Assembly: GCA_946611835.1 (NCBI GenBank)
Contig: CAMOEE010000115.1
Span: 1-8,018, forward strand
Direction: 5' to 3'
DNA: 8,018 nucleotides
Origin: an uncultured Treponema sp.
Lineage (GTDB): Bacteria; Spirochaetota; Spirochaetia; Treponematales; Treponemataceae
Positions 1-6,280 of this stretch are shown here, piece by piece. Numbering within the stretch: position 1 is the stretch's first letter; each line of letters begins with the position of its first letter. Made by a program: the position numbers and the translations under genes. Below the pieces are notes generated by a model. The model saw only the letters and a list, made by a program, of their open reading frames with translations. It was not told where the DNA came from and did not search any database.

Positions 1-468
1 CTTACTAACCACTTGTGTTCAATCTTCTTGCCAGGTGCAATTGGTACATACAACTGTTTGATTATGCGCGGCTTCTTTGAGGGTATCCCAGAGTCTCTTA
101 AAGAATCAGCTCGAATCGACGGTGCTGCTGAATGGTATGTTCTTATTTCAATCATTCTTCCATTGTCAAAGCCAATCATCATGACAATCGGTTTGTACTA
201 CGCAGTTGGTTACTGGAATGACTTCATGCACGCCTTGCTTTACTTGACGGAGTCGTACCTGCAGCCACTTCCAATCCTCACACGAAACATTCTTTTGGGT
301 GCTTCAATGAGTGAAACATTGGATACCGGAACTGCATTCGGTGCCGCATCTATCGCTTCTATTAAGGCTGCTTGTGTATTCTTGTCAGCTATTCCGATGA
401 TGCTCGCATATCCGTTTATCCAGAAATACTTTACTAAAGGTACTATGCTTGGTTCTGTTAAGGGCTAA
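1..468 (+). CDS. Carbohydrate ABC transporter permease, LplC/YtcP type (5' truncated)
   Basis: C-terminal part of an inner-membrane permease of a CUT1-type (MalG superfamily) sugar importer. The frame is open from base 1, so the start lies upstream of the window; the TTG at 13 is internal. The visible 155 residues hold the cytoplasmic EAA loop that docks on the ATPase: ESLKESARIDGAAEWYV, then I-I-LP about ten residues on. Hydrophobic membrane segments lie on either side. The tail FTKGTMLGSVKG is the usual ending of LplC/YtcP-type permeases. About half of a normal ~290-residue permease is present. It lies 49 nt upstream of the solute-binding protein gene on the same strand, the common permease-permease-binding-protein order of this family, so the two are very likely one operon. 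No ATPase gene is visible; such systems often share a distant MsmK-like ATPase. The sugar cannot be told from the sequence. Confidence 0.93.
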   Translation, partial: LTNHLCSIFLPGAIGTYNCLIMRGFFEGIPESLKESARIDGAAEWYVLISIILPLSKPIIMTIGLYYAVGYWNDFMHALLYLTESYLQPLPILTRNILLGASMSETLDTGTAFGAASIASIKAACVFLSAIPMMLAYPFIQKYFTKGTMLGSVKG

Positions 469-505
469 GTTTAAATAAAAAATTAATTTCATTGTTTTCA
501 AAAGT

Positions 506-512
506 AAGGAGG
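506..512 (+). promoter_or_regulatory. Strong Shine-Dalgarno site for the solute-binding protein
   Basis: AAGGAGG, a perfect anti-16S match, lies 5 nt before the ATG at 518. It fixes the start and suggests strong translation, as expected for a binding protein needed in excess over its permeases. It contrasts with the three genes between 2327 and 5165, which have no such site. Confidence 0.9.
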
Positions 513-517
513 AAAAA

Positions 518-2080
518 ATGAAAAAGTTAATGAAGGGCGTTGTTGTCTCTATGGCAGCAGTCGCAGCATTGGCTATGGTGTCATGTGGCGGCGCAAAAAA
601 ATCAAGCGCAGTTGACATTGAGCTTTGGTATGGTGCAGCAGCATCAGAAGCAGGTCCAATCCCAGCTGACTGGGTTGGATACCAGATTGTAAAAGATAAG
701 CTTGGAATTAACCTCAAACTTACAAACTTGCCATCATCAGAGGCTGATCAGAACACAAAGATCAACGCTGCTGGTGCTGCAAATACATTGCCTGATATTT
801 TCATGGTTTCAAACGAAGTATTCTCTACTCTCGTTTCTAAAAAATTGCTCGCTCCTGTAGATTCAATGTATGCAAAAATGCCAAATCGTACAGCTAAAAT
901 GTACGACAAAGACTCACGTGCATTCACAACTATCGACGGACACTCATATGCTCTCGCTCAGCCGGGCTCAATCGTTCGCAACGAAGGCGTTCTTATCCGC
1001 AAAGACTGGTTGGACAAACTTGGTCTCAAAGTACCTAAGACAACAGACGAGTATCTCGCTGTAATGAAAGCTTTCACAGAGAAAGATCCTGATGGAAACG
1101 GCAAGAACGACACATACGGATACGGTGCATTCCTTGAAGTTTCTGCTCCAAACGAAGGTCTTGGACGACGCCTTGACCCAATCTTTGGTGCTTTCGGTGT
1201 AGCTGGTACATGGAACCTCGCTTCTGCTAAAACAGCTGGTCTTAACATCTACAAACCAGAGTACTATGACGCAATGGTATTCACAAAATCAATGGTTGAT
1301 TCAGGTGTTATGGATCCAAACTGGTTGGCTTACAAAAAGGATGACTTCCGTGCTGCATGGAAACAGGGCCGCTTTGGTATCATGCGTGAGCAGAATGCTG
1401 CTTATGCTAACCAGGGTAACTACGCTCCATTCGATAACAACTTCCCAGAGGGTGAGTGGGTTATCGTTGAGCCTCCAGTAGGACCAAAAGGTCAGTCTTC
1501 AGCTGGTACATACTCACAGGCTTATCGTATGTATGCTGTTTCTACAAAGGCTGCTAAAGAAGGCAAAATGGACAAAATCGCTGAGCTCCTCGAATGGATG
1601 TCTTCAGACGAAGGATACTACCTCCTTGGTTGGGGTCAGGAGAATGTTAACTATGTATTCGACAAGAACGGTGTTCCAACAACTACTGGTCTTGCTGATC
1701 CATCAAAGGGCTATACAGAATCAGCTATGATTCCTCTTACACAGCTCCGAAACATGGTTTACTACAATGGCGATGTTGAGTTGACATCACGCTACCCAAC
1801 ATGGTACTCAAAGAACGGAAAAGAGATGTCTGCACTTAAAGCACTCCGCGAAATGCAGGCTAAATCTTGGACAGCTTGTATTGGTCAGGACAAAATGCCA
1901 AAACCAAATGCAGATGTTAAACGTTTCTACGAGCAGGGTGTTGTTGAGTTCATGACTGGAAACCGCGCTCTTAACCCAACAGAATGGCAGAAATTCCTCG
2001 ACGAATTCACAAAGATTGGTGGAAAAGAGTGGGAAGAGGCTGGTCTCAAAATTGCTAAAGAGCAGAACCTCCTCAAATAA
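518..2080 (+). CDS. Extracellular solute-binding lipoprotein of a carbohydrate ABC importer (LplA/LipO type)
   Basis: Captures a sugar or oligosaccharide outside the inner membrane and delivers it to the permease encoded just upstream. The 520-residue protein starts with a lipoprotein signal peptide: basic MKKLMK, a hydrophobic stretch to about residue 21, then MVSC with Cys23 as the lipidation site. This is a loose spirochaete-type lipobox. The mature protein opens with ELWYGAAASEAGPIP and runs on to LPDIFMVSN (91-99), the pattern of the large LplA/LipO family 1 binding proteins. Residues 189-201 (KDPDGNGKNDTYG) form a D-x-D-x-N-x-x-x-D loop resembling the calcium site of this family. Length fits the family (~500-550). 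Codon choice is strongly biased, with hand-counted Phe codons 15 TTC to 2 TTT and Thr mostly ACA, which suggests high expression, lagging-strand composition, or both. Ligand unknown; binding-protein identity is secure. Confidence 0.93.
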   Translation: MKKLMKGVVVSMAAVAALAMVSCGGAKKSSAVDIELWYGAAASEAGPIPADWVGYQIVKDKLGINLKLTNLPSSEADQNTKINAAGAANTLPDIFMVSNEVFSTLVSKKLLAPVDSMYAKMPNRTAKMYDKDSRAFTTIDGHSYALAQPGSIVRNEGVLIRKDWLDKLGLKVPKTTDEYLAVMKAFTEKDPDGNGKNDTYGYGAFLEVSAPNEGLGRRLDPIFGAFGVAGTWNLASAKTAGLNIYKPEYYDAMVFTKSMVDSGVMDPNWLAYKKDDFRAAWKQGRFGIMREQNAAYANQGNYAPFDNNFPEGEWVIVEPPVGPKGQSSAGTYSQAYRMYAVSTKAAKEGKMDKIAELLEWMSSDEGYYLLGWGQENVNYVFDKNGVPTTTGLADPSKGYTESAMIPLTQLRNMVYYNGDVELTSRYPTWYSKNGKEMSALKALREMQAKSWTACIGQDKMPKPNADVKRFYEQGVVEFMTGNRALNPTEWQKFLDEFTKIGGKEWEEAGLKIAKEQNLLK

Positions 2081-2081
2081 T

Positions 2082-2136
2082 TTAACCTAAAAGGTTAATT
2101 GAGCGGGCACTGGAGAAATCTGGTGCCCGTTTTTTT
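2082..2136 (+). terminator. Tandem hairpins with intrinsic terminator ending the transporter operon
   Basis: Two stem-loops follow the stop codon. The first, 2082-2098, pairs TTAACCT with AGGTTAA around an AAA loop and has no U tract. The second pairs CGGGCAC (2104-2110) with GTGCCCG (2123-2129), extended inward by three pairs including two G-T wobbles, and runs directly into seven T (2130-2136): a textbook rho-independent terminator. The upstream hairpin may serve as a 3'-end stabiliser for the abundant binding-protein mRNA (inference). Confidence 0.9.
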
Positions 2137-2288
2137 GTGGGAAAATCTTCAAGTTTTCAACAAGTTACCCACAAAATGTGTAAAAAATGTGGAAAACTAT
2201 AGTAAATTTGTTAAAAAATCGTCCGAATTTAGACCTGTTTTCCACATCAGACCACTAGTTTTCCACAAAATTTGTCAAGTTTTCAACA
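2136..2288. other. Cluster of DnaA-box-like 9-mers; candidate replication origin or DnaA-binding locus
   Basis: This fills most of the 190-bp gap before the next gene. Exact TTTTCCACA occurs at 2238-2246 and 2259-2267 (+) and at 2188-2196 (-, read as TGTGGAAAA). TTTTACACA occurs at 2177-2185 (-). These four fit the relaxed DnaA-box pattern TTWTNCACA. One-mismatch relatives are TTACCCACA at 2165-2173, TTTTCAACA at 2154-2162 and 2280-2288, and TTTCCCACA at 2136-2144 (-). No perfect TTATCCACA is present. An AT-rich stretch (2193-2220) lies between the left and right groups and could be the unwinding element; a short TAG-TAA run at 2200-2205 resembles DnaA-trios but is only two units long. The + strand GC skew also changes sign across this gap. 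dnaA and dnaN are not in the window, so oriC is a hypothesis; a DnaA-titrating or regulatory locus is the alternative. Confidence 0.55.
2149..2288 (+). repeat. 14-bp perfect direct repeat flanking the box cluster
   Basis: TCAAGTTTTCAACA occurs at 2149-2162 and again at 2275-2288, 126 bp apart, each containing one TTTTCAACA box-like 9-mer. Between them, GTTTTCCACA is present twice directly (2237-2246, 2258-2267) and once inverted (2188-2197). The copies bracket the cluster almost exactly. Confidence 0.8.
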
Positions 2289-2317
2289 TCTAGACTTTTC
2301 ATTTCTTCTTCTATAAT
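2289..2317 (+). promoter_or_regulatory. Promoter for the TrmH-family gene, probably giving a leaderless mRNA
   Basis: A perfect TATAAT at 2312-2317 ends 9 nt before the ATG at 2327. The -35 is weak: TCTAGA at 2289-2294 with a 17-nt spacer (3/6), or TAGACT at 2291-2296 with 15 nt (4/6). Initiation about 7 nt after the -10 would fall at 2323-2325, leaving a leader of only a few bases. No Shine-Dalgarno sequence is present between the -10 and the ATG. Confidence 0.6.
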
Positions 2318-2326
2318 ATTTCAAAC

Positions 2327-3118
2327 ATGAAGAATGATATTAGAAATGAACTGGCCGTTTGCGGCTTTGAAGCTGTAAAAGCTCTTGTAAAATGTAACCC
2401 TCAAAAAATCACCAGATTTTACTATACCCGTGACAGAATGATGGATTTCAAGGATTTGTTTAAATCCCTGGCAGAAAGAAAAGTGCCATATAATAACATT
2501 TCCGAAGGGGAACTCGAAAAACTCAGCGGAACTGTTCATCATCAGGGGGTTGTTGCTATGATTCGACAGCCTGAGATTCCACATTTGAATACTGATATAA
2601 CAGACAGCTGGCTTCATAATAAAGAATCTGCAATCTTGCTTGACCGTGTTGGAAACGCAAATAATCTCGGTGCCATTGTACGAAGTGCGGCATTCTTTGG
2701 CTTTAAGAATATCGTAATTCCTCTTGATGAGGCACAATCATCCGTAACTACAAGCTCATATCGTGTTGCTCAGGGGGGAATGGAATTCGTGAATGTCTAT
2801 TCGATTCGTTCAATAGAAAAGCTTCTTATTGCGATGCAGGGAAAAATGCTCCGTTTTGGTACAGATGTCCGTGGTAAAACACCTGTCGAAAAAATTCCGG
2901 AACTGTGCAACGAAAAGAAAAAGCCAGCTTTAATCGTTCTTGGAAACGAAGAGCACGGAATTTCAGGAATTGTAAGAAAAAATTGTGATGAACTGGTTAC
3001 GATTCCCTTTGCTCTTGATTTAGACGAAAAAAAATCGCAGCTGATTGAGAGCCTTAATGTGGCTCAGGCAGCTGCGATTGTTTTGTATGAGACCCGGAAA
3101 TTAGCGGTTCATCTCTGA
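2327..3118 (+). CDS. SpoU/TrmH-family RNA 2'-O-ribose methyltransferase
   Basis: Transfers a methyl group from S-adenosylmethionine to a ribose 2'-OH of rRNA or tRNA in the cytoplasm. Residues 10-37 (VCGFEAVKAL, then ITRFYYTR) match the N-terminal RNA-substrate-binding domain of the family. The trefoil-knot SPOUT domain begins near 101 and shows the three SpoU motifs: LDRVGNANNLGAIVRSA (105-121, with Asn113 and the catalytic-type Arg119), IVLGNEEHG (203-211), and IPFALD (226-231) with IESLNVAQAAAIVLYE (240-255). Its 263 residues suit an RlmB/TrmH-like enzyme with an N-terminal domain. The exact target nucleotide (for example 23S G2251 for RlmB) cannot be assigned from sequence. Motif 1 has N-A-N-N where D-P-x-N is more usual. 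The start is the only ATG near the TATAAT box. Its 3' end overlaps the convergent kinase gene by 18 bp. Confidence 0.9.
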   Translation: MKNDIRNELAVCGFEAVKALVKCNPQKITRFYYTRDRMMDFKDLFKSLAERKVPYNNISEGELEKLSGTVHHQGVVAMIRQPEIPHLNTDITDSWLHNKESAILLDRVGNANNLGAIVRSAAFFGFKNIVIPLDEAQSSVTTSSYRVAQGGMEFVNVYSIRSIEKLLIAMQGKMLRFGTDVRGKTPVEKIPELCNEKKKPALIVLGNEEHGISGIVRKNCDELVTIPFALDLDEKKSQLIESLNVAQAAAIVLYETRKLAVHL

Positions 3119-4126
3119 TTGTTTTTCGGTGGCATGATGCGCTTTGATGATTGAGCTGATCTCATTGAAATCAGAAAGCGGCAGGTCACCGAAGATTGTA
3201 TTTTTGGTTGCACAGGTGGCGTTTCCGAATTCCATGGCCTTTTTAGGGTCATTGTATTTTAAGAGGCCAAAGATAACGCCTGCACAGTATGCATCACCAC
3301 TACCAATTCGGTCTACTACATCGATATCCTTGTATGGAGCTTCAGTGTAGAATTTGTCTTCTTTTTTTGAATAAACCAAAGATGTGAAAGAATGTACCTT
3401 TGGGCTGATAACTTCGCGCATTGATGAGGCAATATATTCAATGTTGGGGAAGTCCTTGCAGAATTCCCGGTGCATGTCCTGAAGGGTACCTGTTTTTGCG
3501 AACATTCTTCGGCAGCTTTCCTCGGAGATGAAGAGAATGTCAACGAAGGGAAGAATCTGCTTGATTGTGTTGCGGGCTGTTTCCTCGTCCCAGAGATTTG
3601 CTCGATAGTTTACATCAAAAGCGATTTTTGCACCTGCTGCCTTGAATTTTTTTATCATTTCGATGGCGAGCTTGCGTGTATTTTCGCTGAGTGCAAGTGT
3701 GATACCTGATGTATAGAACATGCGGGTCTTTGTGTAAATGTCTTCTGGGATTTCAGAGGATGAAATCTTTGTGATTGATGAATTTTTACGGTCGTAAACA
3801 ACTGTTGGTTTGCGGGGGTATGCGCCGTTCTCGTAATAGTAAATACCCACACGAGCTTCTGGAGAGTCGTCAAAGATGATGTAATCGTCGCTTACGCTTG
3901 AAGCACGGATGCGGTTTTTGATAAAAGTACCAAGCTGATTTTTTGGGAGGCGGGTGATAAGACCTGTTCTGAGACCCAAAAGCGAGACACCCGAAGCGAC
4001 ATTAAGTTCTGCACCGCCAGCGTGTTTTTTGAAAGAATCGCTCTTGCTAATCAGTTCGTTTACCGAAGGTGAAAGACGAAGCATGATTTCGCCAAATGTA
4101 ATCAAATCAAATTCTTTATGTTCCAT
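3101..4126 (-). CDS. kdgK: PfkB-family sugar kinase, probable 2-keto-3-deoxygluconate kinase
   Basis: Probably phosphorylates 2-keto-3-deoxygluconate (KDG) to KDPG with ATP in the cytoplasm, the step before the KDPG aldolase in hexuronate/pectin breakdown. The 341-residue protein is ribokinase-fold. Its start, DLITFGEIMLRLSP (7-20), is characteristic of KdgK-type kinases, and GGAELNVA (37-44) is the N-terminal sugar-binding signature. FDVNYRANLWD (170-180) precedes the nucleotide lobe. RIGSGDAYCAG (273-283) holds the anion hole and catalytic base Asp278, with Ser in place of the commoner Ala in GAGD. Other PfkB sugar kinases remain possible because specificity is hard to read. It is transcribed divergently from the GerMN gene and converges with the methyltransferase gene. 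No aldolase or uronate isomerase gene is visible. No Shine-Dalgarno site precedes the ATG. Confidence 0.8.
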   Translation of the reverse strand: MEHKEFDLITFGEIMLRLSPSVNELISKSDSFKKHAGGAELNVASGVSLLGLRTGLITRLPKNQLGTFIKNRIRASSVSDDYIIFDDSPEARVGIYYYENGAYPRKPTVVYDRKNSSITKISSSEIPEDIYTKTRMFYTSGITLALSENTRKLAIEMIKKFKAAGAKIAFDVNYRANLWDEETARNTIKQILPFVDILFISEESCRRMFAKTGTLQDMHREFCKDFPNIEYIASSMREVISPKVHSFTSLVYSKKEDKFYTEAPYKDIDVVDRIGSGDAYCAGVIFGLLKYNDPKKAMEFGNATCATKNTIFGDLPLSDFNEISSIIKAHHATEKQSEMNR

Positions 4127-4133
4127 AAAATCT

Positions 4134-4162
4134 ATTTTAACTTTTTATTGTCGGTAAAACAA
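4134..4162 (-). promoter_or_regulatory. Promoter for the kdgK-like gene, probably leaderless
   Basis: Read on the minus strand, TTGTTT (4162-4157) is followed after 17 nt by TAAAAT (4139-4134), one mismatch from TATAAT. Only 7 nt separate the -10 from the ATG at 4126, so transcription should begin at or one base from the start codon. No Shine-Dalgarno sequence is present. Confidence 0.5.
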
Positions 4163-4173
4163 GGGGAAATCAA

Positions 4174-4202
4174 TTCATTTTCGGGTTTTATCTTCCGATA
4201 AT
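4174..4202 (+). promoter_or_regulatory. Promoter for the GerMN gene, probably leaderless
   Basis: GATAAT (4197-4202) is one mismatch from TATAAT and ends 6 nt before the ATG at 4209; a weak TTCATT (4174-4179) sits 17 nt upstream. Initiation would be at or next to the start codon. Together with the kdgK promoter it forms an 82-bp divergent pair whose elements do not overlap. Confidence 0.45.
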
Positions 4203-4208
4203 AGAAGT

Positions 4209-5165
4209 ATGAGTGAAAAGGGAAAGAATAATAAGAAAAAAACAGGACTGGGTCTTGCAATCTGGATCCTGCTTTTTTTGATTATATTGATTGTTTTTTT
4301 GGTCAAGCAGGAAGAAATTAAGGAAAATTTTGATAAATCGGGTGCGACTGCTCTCATTGAAAAGAAAATTGGAAAAGACATTTTTGATGATAAGAAAGCT
4401 GACTCCAAGGATAGTGGAAGCAAAGATACTGTTATCGAACTGAATTTGAAGAAGAATGAGCAGGCAAAAAAGTCAGAGCAAAAGAAAATAGAAGAAGCGC
4501 AAAAGACTGAAAAAACTTCTGAAAAGCCCCTTCAATCTGAAAAAAGTATTCAGACAGCAGCTAGCGATGAGAAGAAGACTGAGGTAAATCAGAAACCGGC
4601 GGAAAAATCTGTGTCAGCTGGAAAAACTCAGGAAAAAAACGAAGAAAAAACTGAAGAGCAAAAAACTGTGCAGGCAACAAAGCCTCCTGTTCAGACTGCT
4701 GAAACTGCAAAGACAGAAAAGTCTCTTCCCCAGGTTGCTCCTGCAGCAAACACGACGAAATCTAAACTTTGTTTTGTGGCGATTGACAGCGACGGTCTTG
4801 TAATACGAAAAGAAGTGACCCGTACAGTTTCAAAAGATTCCCCGCTTTTGGAAACGATACAATCTCTTTTAAAAGGACCTTCTTCGACCGAGGCGAGTAC
4901 AGGCTGTAAAAGCTATATTCCGTCAGAAAGTCAGATTCTCAGTGCTTCGGTCAAAAATGGTGTGGCTTATTTGAATTTTAATGAGGAATTTCAGTTTAAT
5001 CCTAACGGTCCTGATGCGGCTAACATCCAGCTTATGCAGATTGTGTACACCGCAACAAGTTTTTCTACGGTTAAGAGCGTTCAGTTTCTGATTGAGGGAA
5101 AGAACCAGCAGTATTTGACCGAGGGCGTTTGGATTGGAAGCCCGTTAGGAAGAAACCGTTTCTAG
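4209..5165 (+). CDS. Membrane-anchored GerMN-domain protein with long charged linker
   Basis: A 318-residue bitopic protein. A Lys-rich cytoplasmic start (1-12) precedes one transmembrane helix (about 14-32), placing the rest in the periplasm. Residues 60-188 form a low-complexity linker rich in Lys, Glu, Gln and Thr with no aromatic residue between Phe59 and Phe189, probably disordered and able to span or thread the cell wall. The C-terminal ~130 residues match the GerMN (sporulation/germination) domain: LLKGPSSTE (220-228), SYIPSESQILS (235-245), GVAYLNFNEEF (251-261), then a helix QLMQIVYTATSF and VKSVQFLIEG (288-297). GerMN domains occur in Bacillus GerM and in non-sporulating bacteria, where the role is unclear; a cell-envelope or peptidoglycan-related job is inference. 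Treponemes do not sporulate. The gene stands alone, divergent from kdgK and convergent with the next gene. Confidence 0.82.
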   Translation: MSEKGKNNKKKTGLGLAIWILLFLIILIVFLVKQEEIKENFDKSGATALIEKKIGKDIFDDKKADSKDSGSKDTVIELNLKKNEQAKKSEQKKIEEAQKTEKTSEKPLQSEKSIQTAASDEKKTEVNQKPAEKSVSAGKTQEKNEEKTEEQKTVQATKPPVQTAETAKTEKSLPQVAPAANTTKSKLCFVAIDSDGLVIRKEVTRTVSKDSPLLETIQSLLKGPSSTEASTGCKSYIPSESQILSASVKNGVAYLNFNEEFQFNPNGPDAANIQLMQIVYTATSFSTVKSVQFLIEGKNQQYLTEGVWIGSPLGRNRF

Positions 5166-5167
5166 AA

Positions 5168-5190
5168 GAGTGCGGATTAGCACTCGTTTT
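5168..5190. terminator. Short hairpin between convergent genes, possible bidirectional terminator
   Basis: GAGTGC (5168-5173) pairs with GCACTC (5180-5185) around a 6-nt loop and is followed by G then TTTT on the + strand. It starts 3 nt after the GerMN stop. On the minus strand it lies just past the stop of the exported-protein gene, with a poorer TTCT tail. The + direction is the stronger candidate. Confidence 0.65.
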
Positions 5191-6259
5191 ACTCAAAAGA
5201 CTCAATAATCGAATCGAAATATTTTTTGTTTGGCTCATAAGCTCCGGCATAAACTACAAGAGTGAAGAGTGCGGCAGTTTTTGAGTCAATCTCGCGCAGA
5301 TATTTAAAATCATAAGTGTATGAATCATTCTCTGCGTGGTATGAAACCTGTGTGAAAAGCGTTCCGTTTCCTTTGGTTTGAATCTGCTGAGTTCCCCAGT
5401 TTGGATAAACCAGTTCATTTCCCAAAAGAAGCCTTCGTTTGAGAATTTCAATTTGATTATCTGCTTCTGAGCGTACTTCGTTGACCGTAAAGAATCCGAT
5501 ATCGCCCAAAGTGTAGAAATTTTCAGCAACAGAAATCCATGATGAATCAAGTTTTGCCTTTAACTCGGTGGAATCCTCGGAAGCTTTGTAGATTAAGTCG
5601 AATTGTTTGGCTTTTTTATCAACCTTATATTTGTGAGCCTTATCAACAATTTTTTCATCAAAGCCGATGAATTTGGCAAAGCTCTGGTCGTTTGAAGATT
5701 TGAGGGAGCCTGCAGTTACAATCTGAAGAATTGTCTTGTTATCAACGGATTCGATTCGTTCCAGATTGAAAATCGGGATAATGGGATTGAAATAAATAGT
5801 GACATCCCCGCCGAACTGCATGAAGTTCTGATAATCACTTTTACATTCATTGACCTGACCAATCTTCTGACGGCGTGCAGTCATCTCATAGAAAAAATCG
5901 TGGATATAGTTGATTAAATCTGTATCTTCAGGAGAGATGCTGGTGAGAATTCGCTCTCCTGTAAGCTCAAGATTTTCTTTTTCCGGGTCAACGGAAAACA
6001 AAATGTGAATATTCTTCTCTGGTTTATAAGATTTTCCCTTGCCGGTTGCCGGAGCATAATATCGGAGTGCATAGGTTGATTCATCATAGTAAAGGATTCC
6101 GATATAAGACTCGCGCTGGAAACTTGTGTCCTGATAAAAAACATATTGACCTGAAAAATCAGGAAGGGAAGGAGTTACAGAGGGGAGTGAAAAAATAAGT
6201 GAAAGTGGAAAAAATAAAAGTGAAAATGTGGAAATTAATTTTCTGATATGCTTTAACAT
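5189..6259 (-). CDS. Exported protein of unknown function
   Basis: I do not recognise this 356-residue protein. It begins with a Sec-type signal peptide: basic MLKHIRK, a hydrophobic core at about 8-23 (LISTFSLLFFPLSLIF), and plausible cleavage near Ser24. There is no lipobox cysteine, so it is probably periplasmic or outer-membrane associated. The mature part is rich in Tyr, Phe, Asp and Lys, with many short alternating hydrophobic/polar stretches (for example SYIGILYYDESTYALRYYAP and GGDVTIYFNPIIPIF), suggesting a mostly beta structure, and no further transmembrane helix is evident. The start is supported by AAGGAA (6270-6265 on the minus strand), 5 nt before the ATG. It lies downstream of proS on the same strand, separated by the hairpin-rich element, so read-through co-transcription is possible. 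Likely a lineage-restricted treponemal protein (inference). Confidence 0.8.
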   Translation of the reverse strand: MLKHIRKLISTFSLLFFPLSLIFSLPSVTPSLPDFSGQYVFYQDTSFQRESYIGILYYDESTYALRYYAPATGKGKSYKPEKNIHILFSVDPEKENLELTGERILTSISPEDTDLINYIHDFFYEMTARRQKIGQVNECKSDYQNFMQFGGDVTIYFNPIIPIFNLERIESVDNKTILQIVTAGSLKSSNDQSFAKFIGFDEKIVDKAHKYKVDKKAKQFDLIYKASEDSTELKAKLDSSWISVAENFYTLGDIGFFTVNEVRSEADNQIEILKRRLLLGNELVYPNWGTQQIQTKGNGTLFTQVSYHAENDSYTYDFKYLREIDSKTAALFTLVVYAGAYEPNKKYFDSIIESFE

Positions 6260-6280
6260 GGTGATTCCTTGGAATGGTGC

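Noticed and set aside
13..468. TTG at 13 as the start of the permease gene
   Set aside because: The frame is open to base 1 and the product lacks the N-terminal membrane segments, so the gene is simply cut by the window edge.
2099..2293. Open frame of 64 codons in the gap after the solute-binding protein
   Set aside because: It spans the terminator stem and the DnaA-box-like cluster, has no ribosome binding site, and its composition is explained by AT-rich repeats.
518..4126. A single pectin/uronate utilisation locus formed by the transporter and the kinase
   Set aside because: They are on opposite strands, separated by a strong terminator and an unrelated methyltransferase gene, and the transported sugar is unknown; the link is only thematic.
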